Source: Paenibacillus sp. BIC5C1 (lineage in GTDB: Bacteria; Bacillota; Bacilli; Paenibacillales; Paenibacillaceae). Taken from it: DNA of 64,000 bases. Below, piece after piece: positions 17,856 through 27,767 of this stretch. The notes under the pieces are model-generated. The model searched no databases. It saw only the letters and a list, made by a program, of their open reading frames with translations, and was not told the DNA's origin. The first letter of the stretch is position 1; the number at the start of each line of letters is the position of its first letter. The position numbers and the translations under genes are program-made. The stretch is taken from contig NZ_CP135922.1 of assembly GCF_032399705.1 (NCBI RefSeq), positions 5,208,001 through 5,272,000 on the forward strand, given 5' to 3'.

Positions 17856-18743
17856 TTACTCGTTCATGATGGAATTGATGGAGGCATAAACCATAGGCAG
17901 GAAGCCCTCGGAAGGTTCGCCAACCGGTGCATGGATATGGAAAGCGAATCCATTGCCATCCAGCTCTTTTATGATGAAATACTCCGTTTTCTTATTGTTT
18001 TGAGACATCATGAACAATTTTGCCTCTTTCATCGGGCCATTGCTAAGCTCTTCCTCGCTTAATTGTTTGACCGTTCCGGTTTCTGACAATTCTTTCTTTG
18101 CATCTACCTTCAGTTCATTCAAGTTATAATCCGAAGACAGTTTTTCAATCTCGACCTCGTAATCCGGATCAATCTTCATGGTCAATTCTTGATCATCCGC
18201 ATCGTAAACCATCGGTTCAAACACATATAATGAGTATCCTTTGCCTTGAGCCAGTGTAACTGCGCGCTTTTCGGTCATGCCTTCCACGGTCACTTCCAAC
18301 TCGGATGTTTTGGCACGATCAGATGTAACATTACCGCCTGCATTCGTACCGTTACCATCATCGGACTCGACCTTGGCAATTTCCGTAAGCACCAGCTGTT
18401 TGGTCGTTGTATCGCCTTCAATGGCTTTCTCTACATATTTGAATTGAACGGAATCTTCGTCGTCGATGTCATCCAGAGATTTCTGCAGATCTTCGCCCAC
18501 CTGGAAAGACATCGGTTCCTCTTTCACACGAATTTCAACCGTGTGCGGGTCTGCCCATCCGGTCAAAATGCCTTCAGCTTCAATCACAGTACTTTCCTCT
18601 GGCTGCTTCCCTGGTGTCGGTGTCTGTTCTTCTGTATTATTCGCGGGTGGCTGAGCAGTAGGACTACTATTGCCGCAGGCCACCAGCGAGAATCCCATAA
18701 CCAAAACAAGTAATGATGCACTAATATTCATAGTATTTCGCAT
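17856..18743 (-). CDS. Lipoprotein, unknown function
   Basis: Exported lipoprotein of 295 residues. The signal peptide ends in the lipobox SLVACG (Cys about residue 23). A Pro/Thr/Glu-rich linker follows, then two beta-rich parts, one around EGILTGWADPHTVEIRVKEE and one around YSLYVFEPMVYDADDQELTM. The protein is strongly acidic. The C-terminal FAFHIHAPVGEPSEGFLPMV segment recalls surface or spore-linked lipoproteins of Paenibacillus, but I recognise no named family. GGAGGTG precedes the ATG. It is the last gene of a minus-strand stretch with another lipoprotein and a deacetylase upstream, and probably acts at the outer face of the membrane. Confidence 0.75.
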   Translation of the reverse strand: MRNTMNISASLLVLVMGFSLVACGNSSPTAQPPANNTEEQTPTPGKQPEESTVIEAEGILTGWADPHTVEIRVKEEPMSFQVGEDLQKSLDDIDDEDSVQFKYVEKAIEGDTTTKQLVLTEIAKVESDDGNGTNAGGNVTSDRAKTSELEVTVEGMTEKRAVTLAQGKGYSLYVFEPMVYDADDQELTMKIDPDYEVEIEKLSSDYNLNELKVDAKKELSETGTVKQLSEEELSNGPMKEAKLFMMSQNNKKTEYFIIKELDGNGFAFHIHAPVGEPSEGFLPMVYASINSIMNE

Positions 18744-18885
18744 ATGAACACCTCCGTTAGCTTATACGCAATGATGTTTGTCCATGTTGCCTGACTTGTT
18801 AACTTGACAGCTTAGTATTATTTACACGGCTGACCCGTCACTCAATCATAGAAAGTGTTCAATGCTTCTTTGACACCATGAATAC

Positions 18886-19539
18886 TCAGCCGGCTTGCTC
18901 CATTTGCACAAGTTTCGCATTGGCTCCGTTAAAAGCTTTTGTCTGCTTGTTAAACTGCTGTCTTAACTCGGCAACTTTGGCATATTGGCTGTTCCGTTCC
19001 CGAATCGCACGTTTGATTTTAACCAAGTTGGGCTCCACACTGCCTCTCATCAATGCATATAATTGCTCGTCTGCATCAAGGCTCTGCCTGTAGGAGGCAA
19101 CAAACGCTTCAAATGACGCAGCTCTTTGCTCATACTGATCCAATACCGTGTGGGCTTGAGCCAGGTTCTCTTCCTTTTCAAAGGATAACTGATCCAACGA
19201 AGTTCGCAGCTCTTCCATCTGTTCTTTAGTCCGGCTCATCACCGCTTCAGCTTGTTCCAGCAGTGTTCTTCGCTCGGCAATATGTCCGTCTGCCTGATCG
19301 AGCAAGGCCTCCAGATTACTGTTTTTGTTCTTTCCTTTACTCAGTATCGATCCGTATAATTCCATGTCTTCCCGCTCATGGCGTACAAGCTCCTTCAGGC
19401 TTTGGTTCATCTCCTGATCGGTAAGAATTAATTGATTGACTTGATTAGCCGCAGGTTCCTGTGGTTGACCGCAAGCACTGACAAGCAGAGCCAGCAATAT
19501 GCTGACCCCGGCCAGAGCTATCTTTTTTCTTCTAAGCAC
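18886..19539 (-). CDS. YkyA-like cell-wall lipoprotein
   Basis: Lipoprotein of about 217 residues. The signal peptide has the lipobox LVSACG. The remainder is almost entirely helical and coiled-coil (residues about 45-205), rich in Glu, Gln and Lys, like the YkyA family of putative cell-wall-binding lipoproteins. The start is GTG 19539 behind AGGAGG; an in-frame TTG at 19563 precedes that site and is improbable. The gene follows the polysaccharide deacetylase gene by 41 bp on the same strand, suggesting that both act on the cell envelope. Function is otherwise unknown. Confidence 0.8.
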   Translation of the reverse strand: MLRRKKIALAGVSILLALLVSACGQPQEPAANQVNQLILTDQEMNQSLKELVRHEREDMELYGSILSKGKNKNSNLEALLDQADGHIAERRTLLEQAEAVMSRTKEQMEELRTSLDQLSFEKEENLAQAHTVLDQYEQRAASFEAFVASYRQSLDADEQLYALMRGSVEPNLVKIKRAIRERNSQYAKVAELRQQFNKQTKAFNGANAKLVQMEQAG

Positions 19540-19580
19540 CTCGGGGTGCCTCCTCTCTTGCAACTGCTATGTTGTTATTC

Positions 19581-20483
19581 TTACAGGCGGGTGTCTGCGC
19601 TAAAATTGGATACCCAATGTGCATTCGGATCGTAAACCTCAAACTCATAACCCCGATCTTCAAGCAGCTTCAAAATGCGTGGCAGTGCCTGTACCGTTTG
19701 CTCACGCTCATGCATCAGAATCACTTCCTTATCCCGATGTACACTGCTGCTAACCCGTTCCACGATTTTGTCCGGCTGACCGGGAAGATTCCAGTCGAGG
19801 GAGTCAGTGGTCCAATCCCACATTTTGAATCCGGCCGCAGCAATGTCGCCCCTGAATTCTTCTCCGATCTGTGGGCTACTGCCATATGGAGCACGAATCA
19901 GATGCGGCGTAAAACCGATCAGATCCTTGACCATCTTCTGCTCCTTTTTGAACTCCTTCACAAAGTTAGAGGAGCTGCCACTCTTATACAATTTGTTATA
20001 GTTATGTGTCATGCTGTGAAGCCCCGGATAACTGCCCTCTTTGACAAGCCGCTCCACTGCTTCCTTGTGTTGATTCAACTGACGTCCAATCATGAAAAAG
20101 GTTGCCTTTGCCTCATGCTGCTTCAAAATATCCAACAGTTGATCAGTATATACACTTGGTCCATCATCAAACGTTATGTATGCCAGCTTGCGCACCTGAC
20201 CCTGGAACCGCGCAGGCTCCTCTTTGGACTCCGGTGTCATTTCAATCATGCCAAGCTTCGTTGGCTGTTCAATTGCAGCTACTGGCGGAGGTGCTACATA
20301 ATCCTTGATCCAGTGCGTCATGCCAATGAATGCATATGTTAAACCGATAATGAGCAGTGCCAGAAGCGCCAGCGCAGCACTCAGTCTCCCATATCGGATT
20401 TTTCTTCTTCCATGCGTCTTGGTTCGGCTTGTTCTATGCGGAATGCCGCCACTCTCTCCCGCTCTCTGTTGTTGAACTCTCAC
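19581..20483 (-). CDS. Membrane-anchored polysaccharide deacetylase (NodB domain)
   Basis: Carbohydrate esterase family 4 protein of 300 residues. It has a basic cytoplasmic tail of about 30 residues, one transmembrane helix (ALALLALLIIGLTYAFIG) and an extracytoplasmic NodB domain from about residue 95. Catalytic motifs are YITFDDGPS (Asp-Asp metal/base), HSMTHNY (metal His residues), RAPYG and the DWTTDSLDW segment. The last His motif appears as ILMHE. Such enzymes remove acetyl groups from peptidoglycan or other GlcNAc polymers. The start GTG 20483 has AAGGAAGTGG upstream. It is probably co-transcribed with the two following lipoprotein genes. Confidence 0.9.
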   Translation of the reverse strand: MRVQQQRAGESGGIPHRTSRTKTHGRRKIRYGRLSAALALLALLIIGLTYAFIGMTHWIKDYVAPPPVAAIEQPTKLGMIEMTPESKEEPARFQGQVRKLAYITFDDGPSVYTDQLLDILKQHEAKATFFMIGRQLNQHKEAVERLVKEGSYPGLHSMTHNYNKLYKSGSSSNFVKEFKKEQKMVKDLIGFTPHLIRAPYGSSPQIGEEFRGDIAAAGFKMWDWTTDSLDWNLPGQPDKIVERVSSSVHRDKEVILMHEREQTVQALPRILKLLEDRGYEFEVYDPNAHWVSNFSADTRL

Positions 20484-20712
20484 TTCCAGGCCACTTCCTT
20501 ACTTTCATTTTTTCCCGATTATTGGTACATTATATCGTTTCATGTCTCTATATAGAAGATTAATAGAAAAATAGTCCGTGAGAATGACAGAATAGTTACA
20601 AGGCCGGTTACAATCTACTTATCTATTTCTTCTCTTATGCTTTTCCTGCGGATGCATTCTCCTGTATAATAAATTGATTTACGCCATTTGACTTCAAGAA
20701 GGAGCTACATCC

Positions 20713-21657
20713 ATGACTAGCTTGAACCGTGCCGGCAGATCGATCTATCTGCTATTCTTTGTCGGCATTATTGCCATTTCGTTTTCTTCCATCTTTGTGC
20801 GCTGGTCCACAGCCGACGTCGCCGTCATTGCGATGTACCGACTGTTCCTCACAAATCTGCTAATGCTGCCTTTTGTGTGGAAATACCGGCACGAGATGAT
20901 GCGTTTAAACTTCAGACAGTGGGCTTTACTGCTCGCATCCGGCGTGATGCTGGCACTGCACTTTCTGCTCTGGATGGGATCGCTTCGGCTCACGAGTGTA
21001 GCCAGTTCAACGGTCATTCTCGCTTTGGAGCCGATATTGATTCTCGCCGGTTCCGTCTGGCTGTTCAAAGCCAAAATTAACCGCATGATGATCATCGGTA
21101 TGGGCGTTGCCCTGCTCGGATCGATCGCTATTGGAGCTGGAGATTTCCAGTTGGCAGGCACAGCGCTGCGAGGGGATATTCTTTCTTTGCTCGGAACGAT
21201 CGCTGTGGCGGTACACATGCTGCTTGGACAGTTTTTGCGTGCCGGACTAAGTGCCTTCTCCTATAACTTCTGGGTATTTTTCGTAGCTGCCTTTACACTT
21301 GCGGTATATAATCTGGTTAATGGTCACCCGTTTGGCGGTTATGCGGCTTCCGAGTGGGGAATTTTCCTGTTGCTCGCAATCGTACCAACGATCTTTGGAC
21401 ATTATCTCTTCAACTGGCTGCTTCAATATATGAATGCCACGACAGTATCGATGGGGGTACTGGGGGAACCTGTATTTTCCTCTCTGCTGGCCTGGATGCT
21501 ACTCGGTGAATCCCTCAACGGGCTTCAGATGTCTGCCGGAGTTGTCATTATTTTCGGGGTATGGATCTTCATTCGGTATGGCAAAACCAAACCACAGCCC
21601 ATTCCCTCAGATGCTCCGCTAGCTGGAAAAGGACCAGTCGAACCTACAGCGGTGTAA
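20713..21657 (+). CDS. DMT-family (EamA) transporter
   Basis: Drug/metabolite transporter of 314 residues with ten predicted helices in two EamA repeats (residues about 12-145 and 158-293). Typical features are ISFSSIFVRW in helix 1, LRLTSVASSTVILALEPI in the first repeat and its counterpart NATTVSMGVLGEPVFSSLLAW in the second. These proteins usually export amino acids, nucleotides or other metabolites. AAGGAG precedes the ATG. It is followed 98 bp later by a sulfurtransferase gene on the same strand, and a sulfur-metabolite export role is possible but unsupported. The C-terminal Pro-rich tail is unremarkable. Confidence 0.87.
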   Translation: MTSLNRAGRSIYLLFFVGIIAISFSSIFVRWSTADVAVIAMYRLFLTNLLMLPFVWKYRHEMMRLNFRQWALLLASGVMLALHFLLWMGSLRLTSVASSTVILALEPILILAGSVWLFKAKINRMMIIGMGVALLGSIAIGAGDFQLAGTALRGDILSLLGTIAVAVHMLLGQFLRAGLSAFSYNFWVFFVAAFTLAVYNLVNGHPFGGYAASEWGIFLLLAIVPTIFGHYLFNWLLQYMNATTVSMGVLGEPVFSSLLAWMLLGESLNGLQMSAGVVIIFGVWIFIRYGKTKPQPIPSDAPLAGKGPVEPTAV

Positions 21658-21755
21658 CTTGCGTTTGTATTCGGATATTTGTAAAAACAACTGGAACCTG
21701 CACCACGCAGATTCCGGTTGAATCCATCCCACTACATATAAGGCGGTGTGTTTTC

Positions 21756-22592
21756 ATGAAAAATATTGTATCCATGCGCTGGCTGCTCGCCAGAATGTAT
21801 GAACCAGATGTCGTCATTGCCGATTGCCGATTCTTGCTCGGTCAACCAGATGCCGGAAGACAAGCTTACGAGGCTGGACATATTCCAGGTGCTGTCTATC
21901 TCGATCTGGAAAAGGATCTTTCCTCTCCTGTATCTACCCATGGAGGACGTCACCCGCTACCAGATCCGGCTGAACTTGCAAGTCGTCTCTCCAAAGCTGG
22001 CATCGGCTCGAATACACGCATTATTGCCTACGATGACCAAGGTGGTATGAACGCATCGCGGTTGTGGTGGTTACTTCGTTATCTGGGACATGATCAGGTG
22101 TATGTCATGGACGAAGGGTTCTCCGCCTGGCAGAATGCCAAGTTCCCGGTGACTAAGGATGTGCCGGTTCAGATTCCGGCTTCGTTTGAGGTGAACGTGC
22201 AGCCAGAGCTATTGGCGAGTGTTGAGGATGTGCAGCAAGCATCTGCTGACGGCTCAGCTGTACTAATCGACTCCCGTGATGCTCGCCGCTATGCGGGTCT
22301 AGAGGAACCCATTGATGCCAAGGCCGGACATATTCCGGGTGCGGTGAATTATTTTTGGAAAGATGTGTTGGATTGGGATGGACGTTGGACAGATACTGGG
22401 GTGTTAGAAGAGCGTTTCAGCAAGCTGGACAAGGATGGCGCGATTATCGTGTATTGTGGCTCCGGTGTCTCTGCTTGCCCGAATGTAATTGCGTTGGAAG
22501 AAGCGGGATACACGAATGTGAAGTTGTATTCAGGAAGCTGGAGCGATTGGATCAGTTATGAGGGGAATTCGGTGGCTACCGGGGAAGAATAA
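21756..22592 (+). CDS. Thiosulfate/3-mercaptopyruvate sulfurtransferase (two rhodanese domains)
   Basis: Sulfurtransferase of 278 residues with an inactive N-terminal and a catalytic C-terminal rhodanese domain. Each carries AGHIPGAV (about residues 45 and 192). The active-site Cys is in VYCGSGVSAC near 233, followed by WSDWISY at the C-terminus. It moves sulfane sulfur from thiosulfate or mercaptopyruvate to thiophilic acceptors. ATG 21756 follows AAGGCGGTG; an open frame reaching back to 21561 overlaps the transporter gene and is not used. The last codons of this gene reappear in degenerate form at 23271 and 24506, each downstream of an inserted gene. Confidence 0.92.
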   Translation: MKNIVSMRWLLARMYEPDVVIADCRFLLGQPDAGRQAYEAGHIPGAVYLDLEKDLSSPVSTHGGRHPLPDPAELASRLSKAGIGSNTRIIAYDDQGGMNASRLWWLLRYLGHDQVYVMDEGFSAWQNAKFPVTKDVPVQIPASFEVNVQPELLASVEDVQQASADGSAVLIDSRDARRYAGLEEPIDAKAGHIPGAVNYFWKDVLDWDGRWTDTGVLEERFSKLDKDGAIIVYCGSGVSACPNVIALEEAGYTNVKLYSGSWSDWISYEGNSVATGEE

Positions 22593-22601
22593 AGACTAAG
22601 A

Positions 22602-22626
22602 GCCCACGTCAAACGCGGGCTTTTTT
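22602..22626 (+). terminator. Terminator of the sulfurtransferase gene
   Basis: GCCCACGT / ACGCGGGC stem (one mismatch) with a three-base loop, followed by six T residues. Confidence 0.8.
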
Positions 22627-22653
22627 GTTCTTTTATTATATCCATGTAGAATT

Positions 22654-23241
22654 TTAGATGCTTATATTTCCGACTCCTGTAACGTTCAGATTCAGCTTAT
22701 GTTTTCGGCATACTTCGTAAAAATCTTTTGAAATAATGGGTTTGAAGATATTTATATAGTCCAGCATAAAAAATTCATGCTCGCCAATTTGCTCTTCATG
22801 AAGGCCGACTCGAGATACAACTTTGACTATTTTACGTGGAGGCTGTTGTACAGATGCAGCAATGACCGCTTTGCGCCCATATTCCGAATTTTCATAATCG
22901 AAAACATCCAAACGATCAAGGTGATGTGCAGTCCAATAGGTTTTTTCAACCGAACGACCGTCGTGGTAACACACAGTTGTCGGAATAAACTGTGTGTTTG
23001 TTTTAGTTTCCTCCAACAACGTTTTAAAACGATCTGATACATGCCTTGTTCCTGTGATCGTCTCAAAATAATCTACTTTCAGATTGCGCACCGTAGACAG
23101 TAACTCAACTTCTGCCGTTGTCCCCTCTGGCAGCGGATTCTCTATCGCCAAATAATTCATACCTAATTTGGGAGTGAAGGTCGTTCCGCCACTAATAAAC
23201 CCTCTACGTGGGTATTGAGATTCCAGAAAGTAATACTTCAT
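22654..23241 (-). CDS. Imm11/DUF1629-like protein, possible orphan immunity protein
   Basis: Soluble protein of 195 residues with no signal or membrane segment. Its layout resembles the Imm11/DUF1629 family: an N-terminal part with a PLPEGTTAEVELLS segment, then DYFETITGTRHVSDRFKTLL and a C-terminal FDYENSEYG... block. That family occurs beside polymorphic toxins. My assignment rests on overall resemblance, not a diagnostic motif. AAAGGAG lies upstream of the ATG. No toxin gene is nearby. It sits between the intact 3' end of the sulfurtransferase gene and a degenerate copy of that end, so it looks like inserted cargo. Confidence 0.55.
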   Translation of the reverse strand: MKYYFLESQYPRRGFISGGTTFTPKLGMNYLAIENPLPEGTTAEVELLSTVRNLKVDYFETITGTRHVSDRFKTLLEETKTNTQFIPTTVCYHDGRSVEKTYWTAHHLDRLDVFDYENSEYGRKAVIAASVQQPPRKIVKVVSRVGLHEEQIGEHEFFMLDYINIFKPIISKDFYEVCRKHKLNLNVTGVGNISI

Positions 23242-23270
23242 AGAAAGATGTCTCCTTTCCGAATCAAGTG

Positions 23271-23312
23271 ATTAGTTATGTCGAAAATCCGGTGGCGACG
23301 GGGGAAGAATAA
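23271..23312 (+). repeat. Degenerate copy 1 of the sulfurtransferase gene tail
   Basis: Fourteen codons, ISYVENPVATGEE plus stop, match the true C-terminus ISYEGNSVATGEE of the gene ending at 22592. The match is 34 of 42 bases by my count, with the frame and TAA kept. There is no gene body upstream. A terminator hairpin follows at 23345. Confidence 0.8.
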
Positions 23313-23344
23313 AAGAAATAAGCAGCTATGCACTATGTAATATA

Positions 23345-23383
23345 GAGTACATCTGTCATGTGGCGATGTACTCTTTTATTTTT
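23345..23383 (+). terminator. Terminator after sulfurtransferase tail copy 1
   Basis: GAGTACATC / GATGTACTC perfect nine-base stem followed by a T-rich run on the plus strand, 32 bp after the orphan stop codon. Confidence 0.8.
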
Positions 23384-23392
23384 CGTATGGTC

Positions 23393-24433
23393 CTAAAATC
23401 GGGAGAGTCGACAAGGTTCTAATTCAATTCTTGATTCCCGATCGATGATTTCACTTGCAGCCAGACGTGCAATCAGCGGCGCCAGTGTAATTGCAGAATG
23501 CATCACGGTTAGATAAAGTCCCTTTACGTGATCTTGGAAACCCACAATCGGATAGCCGTCTTCAGGCATTGGTCTCAACCCGACCTTTATGCTTTCCAGT
23601 TCCAGTTGATTCCCATCTTTCAGACTGCGACGCAACGTGTCGAACGCCCTCTTACCAACTGCCTCTGGTCCGTTTTCTTCCGACTCGTCGATATAATCTT
23701 CCGCAGCCAGCAGCGTATAATCTGTCAGTTGACGCGCTTCAAATTGCGCATTGGAGATTAATGTATGGATCAGTTTATTCGCAGTTTTCATCCGAATCAG
23801 AATGGAAGGCGACGACGTTACTGGCACTGGGCAACCTAACGGGTTGCAAAGTTCGGGGACGCCTGTACCTGCAGCCAATACTACGACATCCGACTCCAGA
23901 AAACCGTTGGACGTATGCACGCCGACCAGGCGTGAATCTTCATGCTGAAGCTGTGTAACGTTGGTATCGAACTGAATCTTTGCTCCATACTCCCGTGCTT
24001 TGTTCAACAACAGCTCCGTTATCCCTATGGGGTCTACCGCACCTTCTTCGCGGACATACATCGCTTCATCCGGATAGTCCAGCAGATTCGGCTCCAATGC
24101 CTCAAGCTGCTCCCGGTTTAATTTTTGAAAGTGGAGTTGCTCTCTTAGCGGCGGAGTGTCCCAAGTCAACGCTCCGCGCCAATGAATTTCCAGTTCGGAT
24201 AATTCTTGCTGAAGTACATGATATTCTTCCAAAGCCGCATCATATAAATGCCAGTAATCGGGAGCCACCCTATGAGTCGTATGTATCCAGGCAAAAGATT
24301 TATCCGTGACTTCGCGCGCCGCTGCAGGATGTCGTTCAATAACGGTTACATCTTGATTTCTTTTGGCTAGATGATAGGCCATGGACGCCCCAACAAGACC
24401 TGCGCCAATAATCACAATTTTTTGTTTAATCAA
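23393..24433 (-). CDS. FAD-dependent oxidoreductase (DAO family)
   Basis: Flavoenzyme of about 346 residues in the D-amino-acid-oxidase/glycine-oxidase superfamily. The N-terminal IVIIGAGLVGASMAYHLA is the dinucleotide-binding fold, FAWIHTTHR near 45 contacts the flavin, and VVLAAGTGVPEL near 185 and GLRPMPEDGYPIVG near 285 are the second and C-terminal FAD motifs. Substrates of the family are small amines or amino acids. The specific one is unknown. The TTG at 24433 is chosen because GGAGGAGTC lies upstream of it; the frame begins at 24454. It is flanked by two degenerate sulfurtransferase tails, so it too looks like inserted cargo. Confidence 0.85.
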   Translation of the reverse strand: MIKQKIVIIGAGLVGASMAYHLAKRNQDVTVIERHPAAAREVTDKSFAWIHTTHRVAPDYWHLYDAALEEYHVLQQELSELEIHWRGALTWDTPPLREQLHFQKLNREQLEALEPNLLDYPDEAMYVREEGAVDPIGITELLLNKAREYGAKIQFDTNVTQLQHEDSRLVGVHTSNGFLESDVVVLAAGTGVPELCNPLGCPVPVTSSPSILIRMKTANKLIHTLISNAQFEARQLTDYTLLAAEDYIDESEENGPEAVGKRAFDTLRRSLKDGNQLELESIKVGLRPMPEDGYPIVGFQDHVKGLYLTVMHSAITLAPLIARLAASEIIDRESRIELEPCRLSRF

Positions 24434-24505
24434 TAATGACTCCTCCTTTTTCAACCTATTGTAACATAGGCATTATGATAATCAGATGTTATAACATATG
24501 AGCGG

Positions 24506-24562
24506 AGCTGGAGCGACTTGAATAGTTATAGGGAGAATCCGGTTGCTGTTGAAGAGGGCTAA
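24506..24562 (+). repeat. Degenerate copy 2 of the sulfurtransferase gene tail
   Basis: Eighteen codons plus stop read SWSDLNSYRENPVAVEEG against the intact SWSDWISYEGNSVATGEE, 10 identical residues and 40 of 57 bases by my count. It is more diverged than copy 1. It lies upstream of the FAD oxidoreductase gene on the opposite strand. Confidence 0.7.
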
Positions 24563-24607
24563 CTTAAGTAAAAGTGCTACTGCTCTACTGTTATGCTCAC
24601 ACATAGA

Positions 24608-24648
24608 AACAGGGACCTCTCTGCCATAATCGGCAAGGGGTCCCTGTT
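24608..24648. terminator. Terminator of the collagen-like gene
   Basis: AACAGGGACC / GGTCCCTGTT perfect ten-base stem with an inner TGCC/GGCA hairpin. It lies just beyond the stop of the minus-strand collagen-like gene. The T-run is weak on both sides. Confidence 0.65.
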
Positions 24649-24678
24649 CCTTGACTGGATATAAAGTATAAAGCGATA

Positions 24679-26295
<1,617 letters not shown>

Positions 26296-26302
26296 TTATC
26301 TG

Positions 26303-26662
26303 CTAGATGTTTTTAACTGTTTTTTCGTGCTCCACTACCCGGTGAGCATCTACCAATTGTCCCGACGTTTGTTTGCCCCATACTGAGATTCCTACTTCTT
26401 CAGCACCTTCTGTACTGGTTCCAAAAACAAACTCAAAAGCATCTAAGTCTGCAAAATAATTTCTGGTCACTGCTTCGTTTGATGCAATACTGATCATTTC
26501 GCTCACATACAGTGTTCTTGTTGTGCTTAGCACATACCCCTGAACGGATACCGTTACAGGGTCCACAGCAGTTCGACTTACCAACCTAATCGTTACCTGT
26601 TGTGTCGGTCTAACACCAGAAACCGGATTGTTTTCGATCGGCCCAGTTGATAAAATAGCCAT
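26303..26662 (-). CDS. Paralog of the collagen-like protein leader domain
   Basis: Protein of 119 residues that matches residues 1-115 of the collagen-like protein ([18 protein letters not shown], later YFADLDAFEF, SVWGKQTSG, AHRVV) but ends without collagen triplets or C-terminal domain. It is upstream of, and probably co-transcribed with, the collagen-like gene (37 bp gap). It may form the basal layer to which the filament protein attaches, or be a duplicated leader. The second Met (26662) is chosen by alignment with the paralog; the first Met at 26671 is nearer the ribosome site GGTGGG. Confidence 0.8.
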   Translation of the reverse strand: MAILSTGPIENNPVSGVRPTQQVTIRLVSRTAVDPVTVSVQGYVLSTTRTLYVSEMISIASNEAVTRNYFADLDAFEFVFGTSTEGAEEVGISVWGKQTSGQLVDAHRVVEHEKTVKNI

Positions 26663-26708
26663 CTTCCCCATCCCACCTTTTTATGAACCTCTTAGTCTCT
26701 TAAGCTCA

Positions 26709-26728
26709 CATGAATAGTAATATTCATG
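26709..26728. promoter_or_regulatory. Palindromic candidate operator upstream of the collagen-like pair
   Basis: CATGAATAGTAATATTCATG: perfect inverted repeat with 8-bp arms and a 4-bp centre, about 50 bp upstream of the leader-paralog gene. A dimeric regulator could bind here. No obvious sigma-K -10 box was found beside it. Confidence 0.4.
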
Positions 26729-26907
26729 CATGAAAGCAACGGTGTGGACAAAAGACAGGCGTCAATTCACCATTATTCATAAGGGTTATAAGGTTACGGG
26801 AAGAAGTAGTATATGAAGTTATTAACGGAAGCAGCCGAAAGTGCTGGAATTCAAATGTGTATTTTATACAACAAATCAGCCTCGTGTAGTTTGGTGTTTT
26901 CTTGTCA

Positions 26908-26953
26908 AAGGGGCCGTCCAAAAGTCATACTCATGACTTGGGACAGCCCCTTC
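26908..26953 (-). terminator. Terminator of the quinone reductase gene
   Basis: Long imperfect stem AAGGGGC.GTCC...AAGTCAT / ATGACTT...GGAC.GCCCCTT with a four-base loop, about 65 bp after the stop of the minus-strand gene at 27016. Confidence 0.65.
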
Positions 26954-27015
26954 ATAGTTACATAGTTATTTAGATCTAATGAATATGGCACACGATTGCA
27001 TCGCTTTTTATCTGT

Positions 27016-27567
27016 TCAAATCGATAGATTCCTAACCTCATTCTGATACTTATGGATATAACGGATATAATCTTGTGCACTTTGGTTAATTTCTTCATCG
27101 GTAGCTTGAAATGAGGCACCAAAGACTGCAAAATACGGTAACGCTACGGCTCCAACATGATTTATGCTGGCCTTGAAAGGCGTAACCACCTCTTCCACAG
27201 TAAAGGAAACTGAACCATCCTTCGTGTAACTTTCCTTCTTGTCGCCAATGGATATGGCCAAACCCATCTTTTTACCATGCAATTTGTTACCTGTTGATCC
27301 ATACGCCCATCCGTAAGTAAAAACATCATCTAACCACTTTTTCAATAACGGTGGATAGCTGTACCAATATAACGGAAACTGCAAAATAATATGATCATAT
27401 GCTTCAAGTAACTTCTGTTCTCTGGAAACATCGATGTTCCAATCAGGATAGGCTTTATCAATCTCATGAATTGTAATATCGGAGTGCTGCAGCAGCTCAT
27501 CTTTCCAACGTTGATTTACTCTTGAGACCTCTATATTGGGATGCGCCAGAATGACCAGTGTTTTCAT
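27016..27567 (-). CDS. NAD(P)H quinone oxidoreductase (flavodoxin-fold)
   Basis: Flavodoxin-like reductase of 183 residues, similar to KefF/MdaB. The N-terminal MKTLVILAHPN is the FMN phosphate loop, DHIILQFPLYWYSYPPLLKKWLD (about 60-83) is the diagnostic family motif and YGWAYGSTGNKLHGKKMG follows. It performs two-electron reduction of quinones or nitroaromatics. GAAAGGA lies nine bases before ATG 27567, so the Met three codons earlier is not used. The gene is divergent from an HxlR regulator 200 bp away, the classical arrangement for redox-responsive control of such enzymes. Confidence 0.9.
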   Translation of the reverse strand: MKTLVILAHPNIEVSRVNQRWKDELLQHSDITIHEIDKAYPDWNIDVSREQKLLEAYDHIILQFPLYWYSYPPLLKKWLDDVFTYGWAYGSTGNKLHGKKMGLAISIGDKKESYTKDGSVSFTVEEVVTPFKASINHVGAVALPYFAVFGASFQATDEEINQSAQDYIRYIHKYQNEVRNLSI

Positions 27568-27767
27568 GTTTAACATTCCTTTCTCGGTTCAGTTTCAGAC
27601 TCCTTTTTCGACTAGGGCCATTATCATATAAGCCTAAAAAAAAGAAAATACACACTCGAAAGTAAGATGGTTACTTCAAAGTGTGTATGGACTTCATCAG
27701 CCACATTATGAGAAAATGAATAGTTATACCACATCAACACGATGTAACATGAACGAGGTGATATGTC

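Noticed and set aside
19569..20342. 257-codon plus-strand frame
   Set aside because: Antisense of the polysaccharide deacetylase gene, which has full catalytic motifs and a sensible start.
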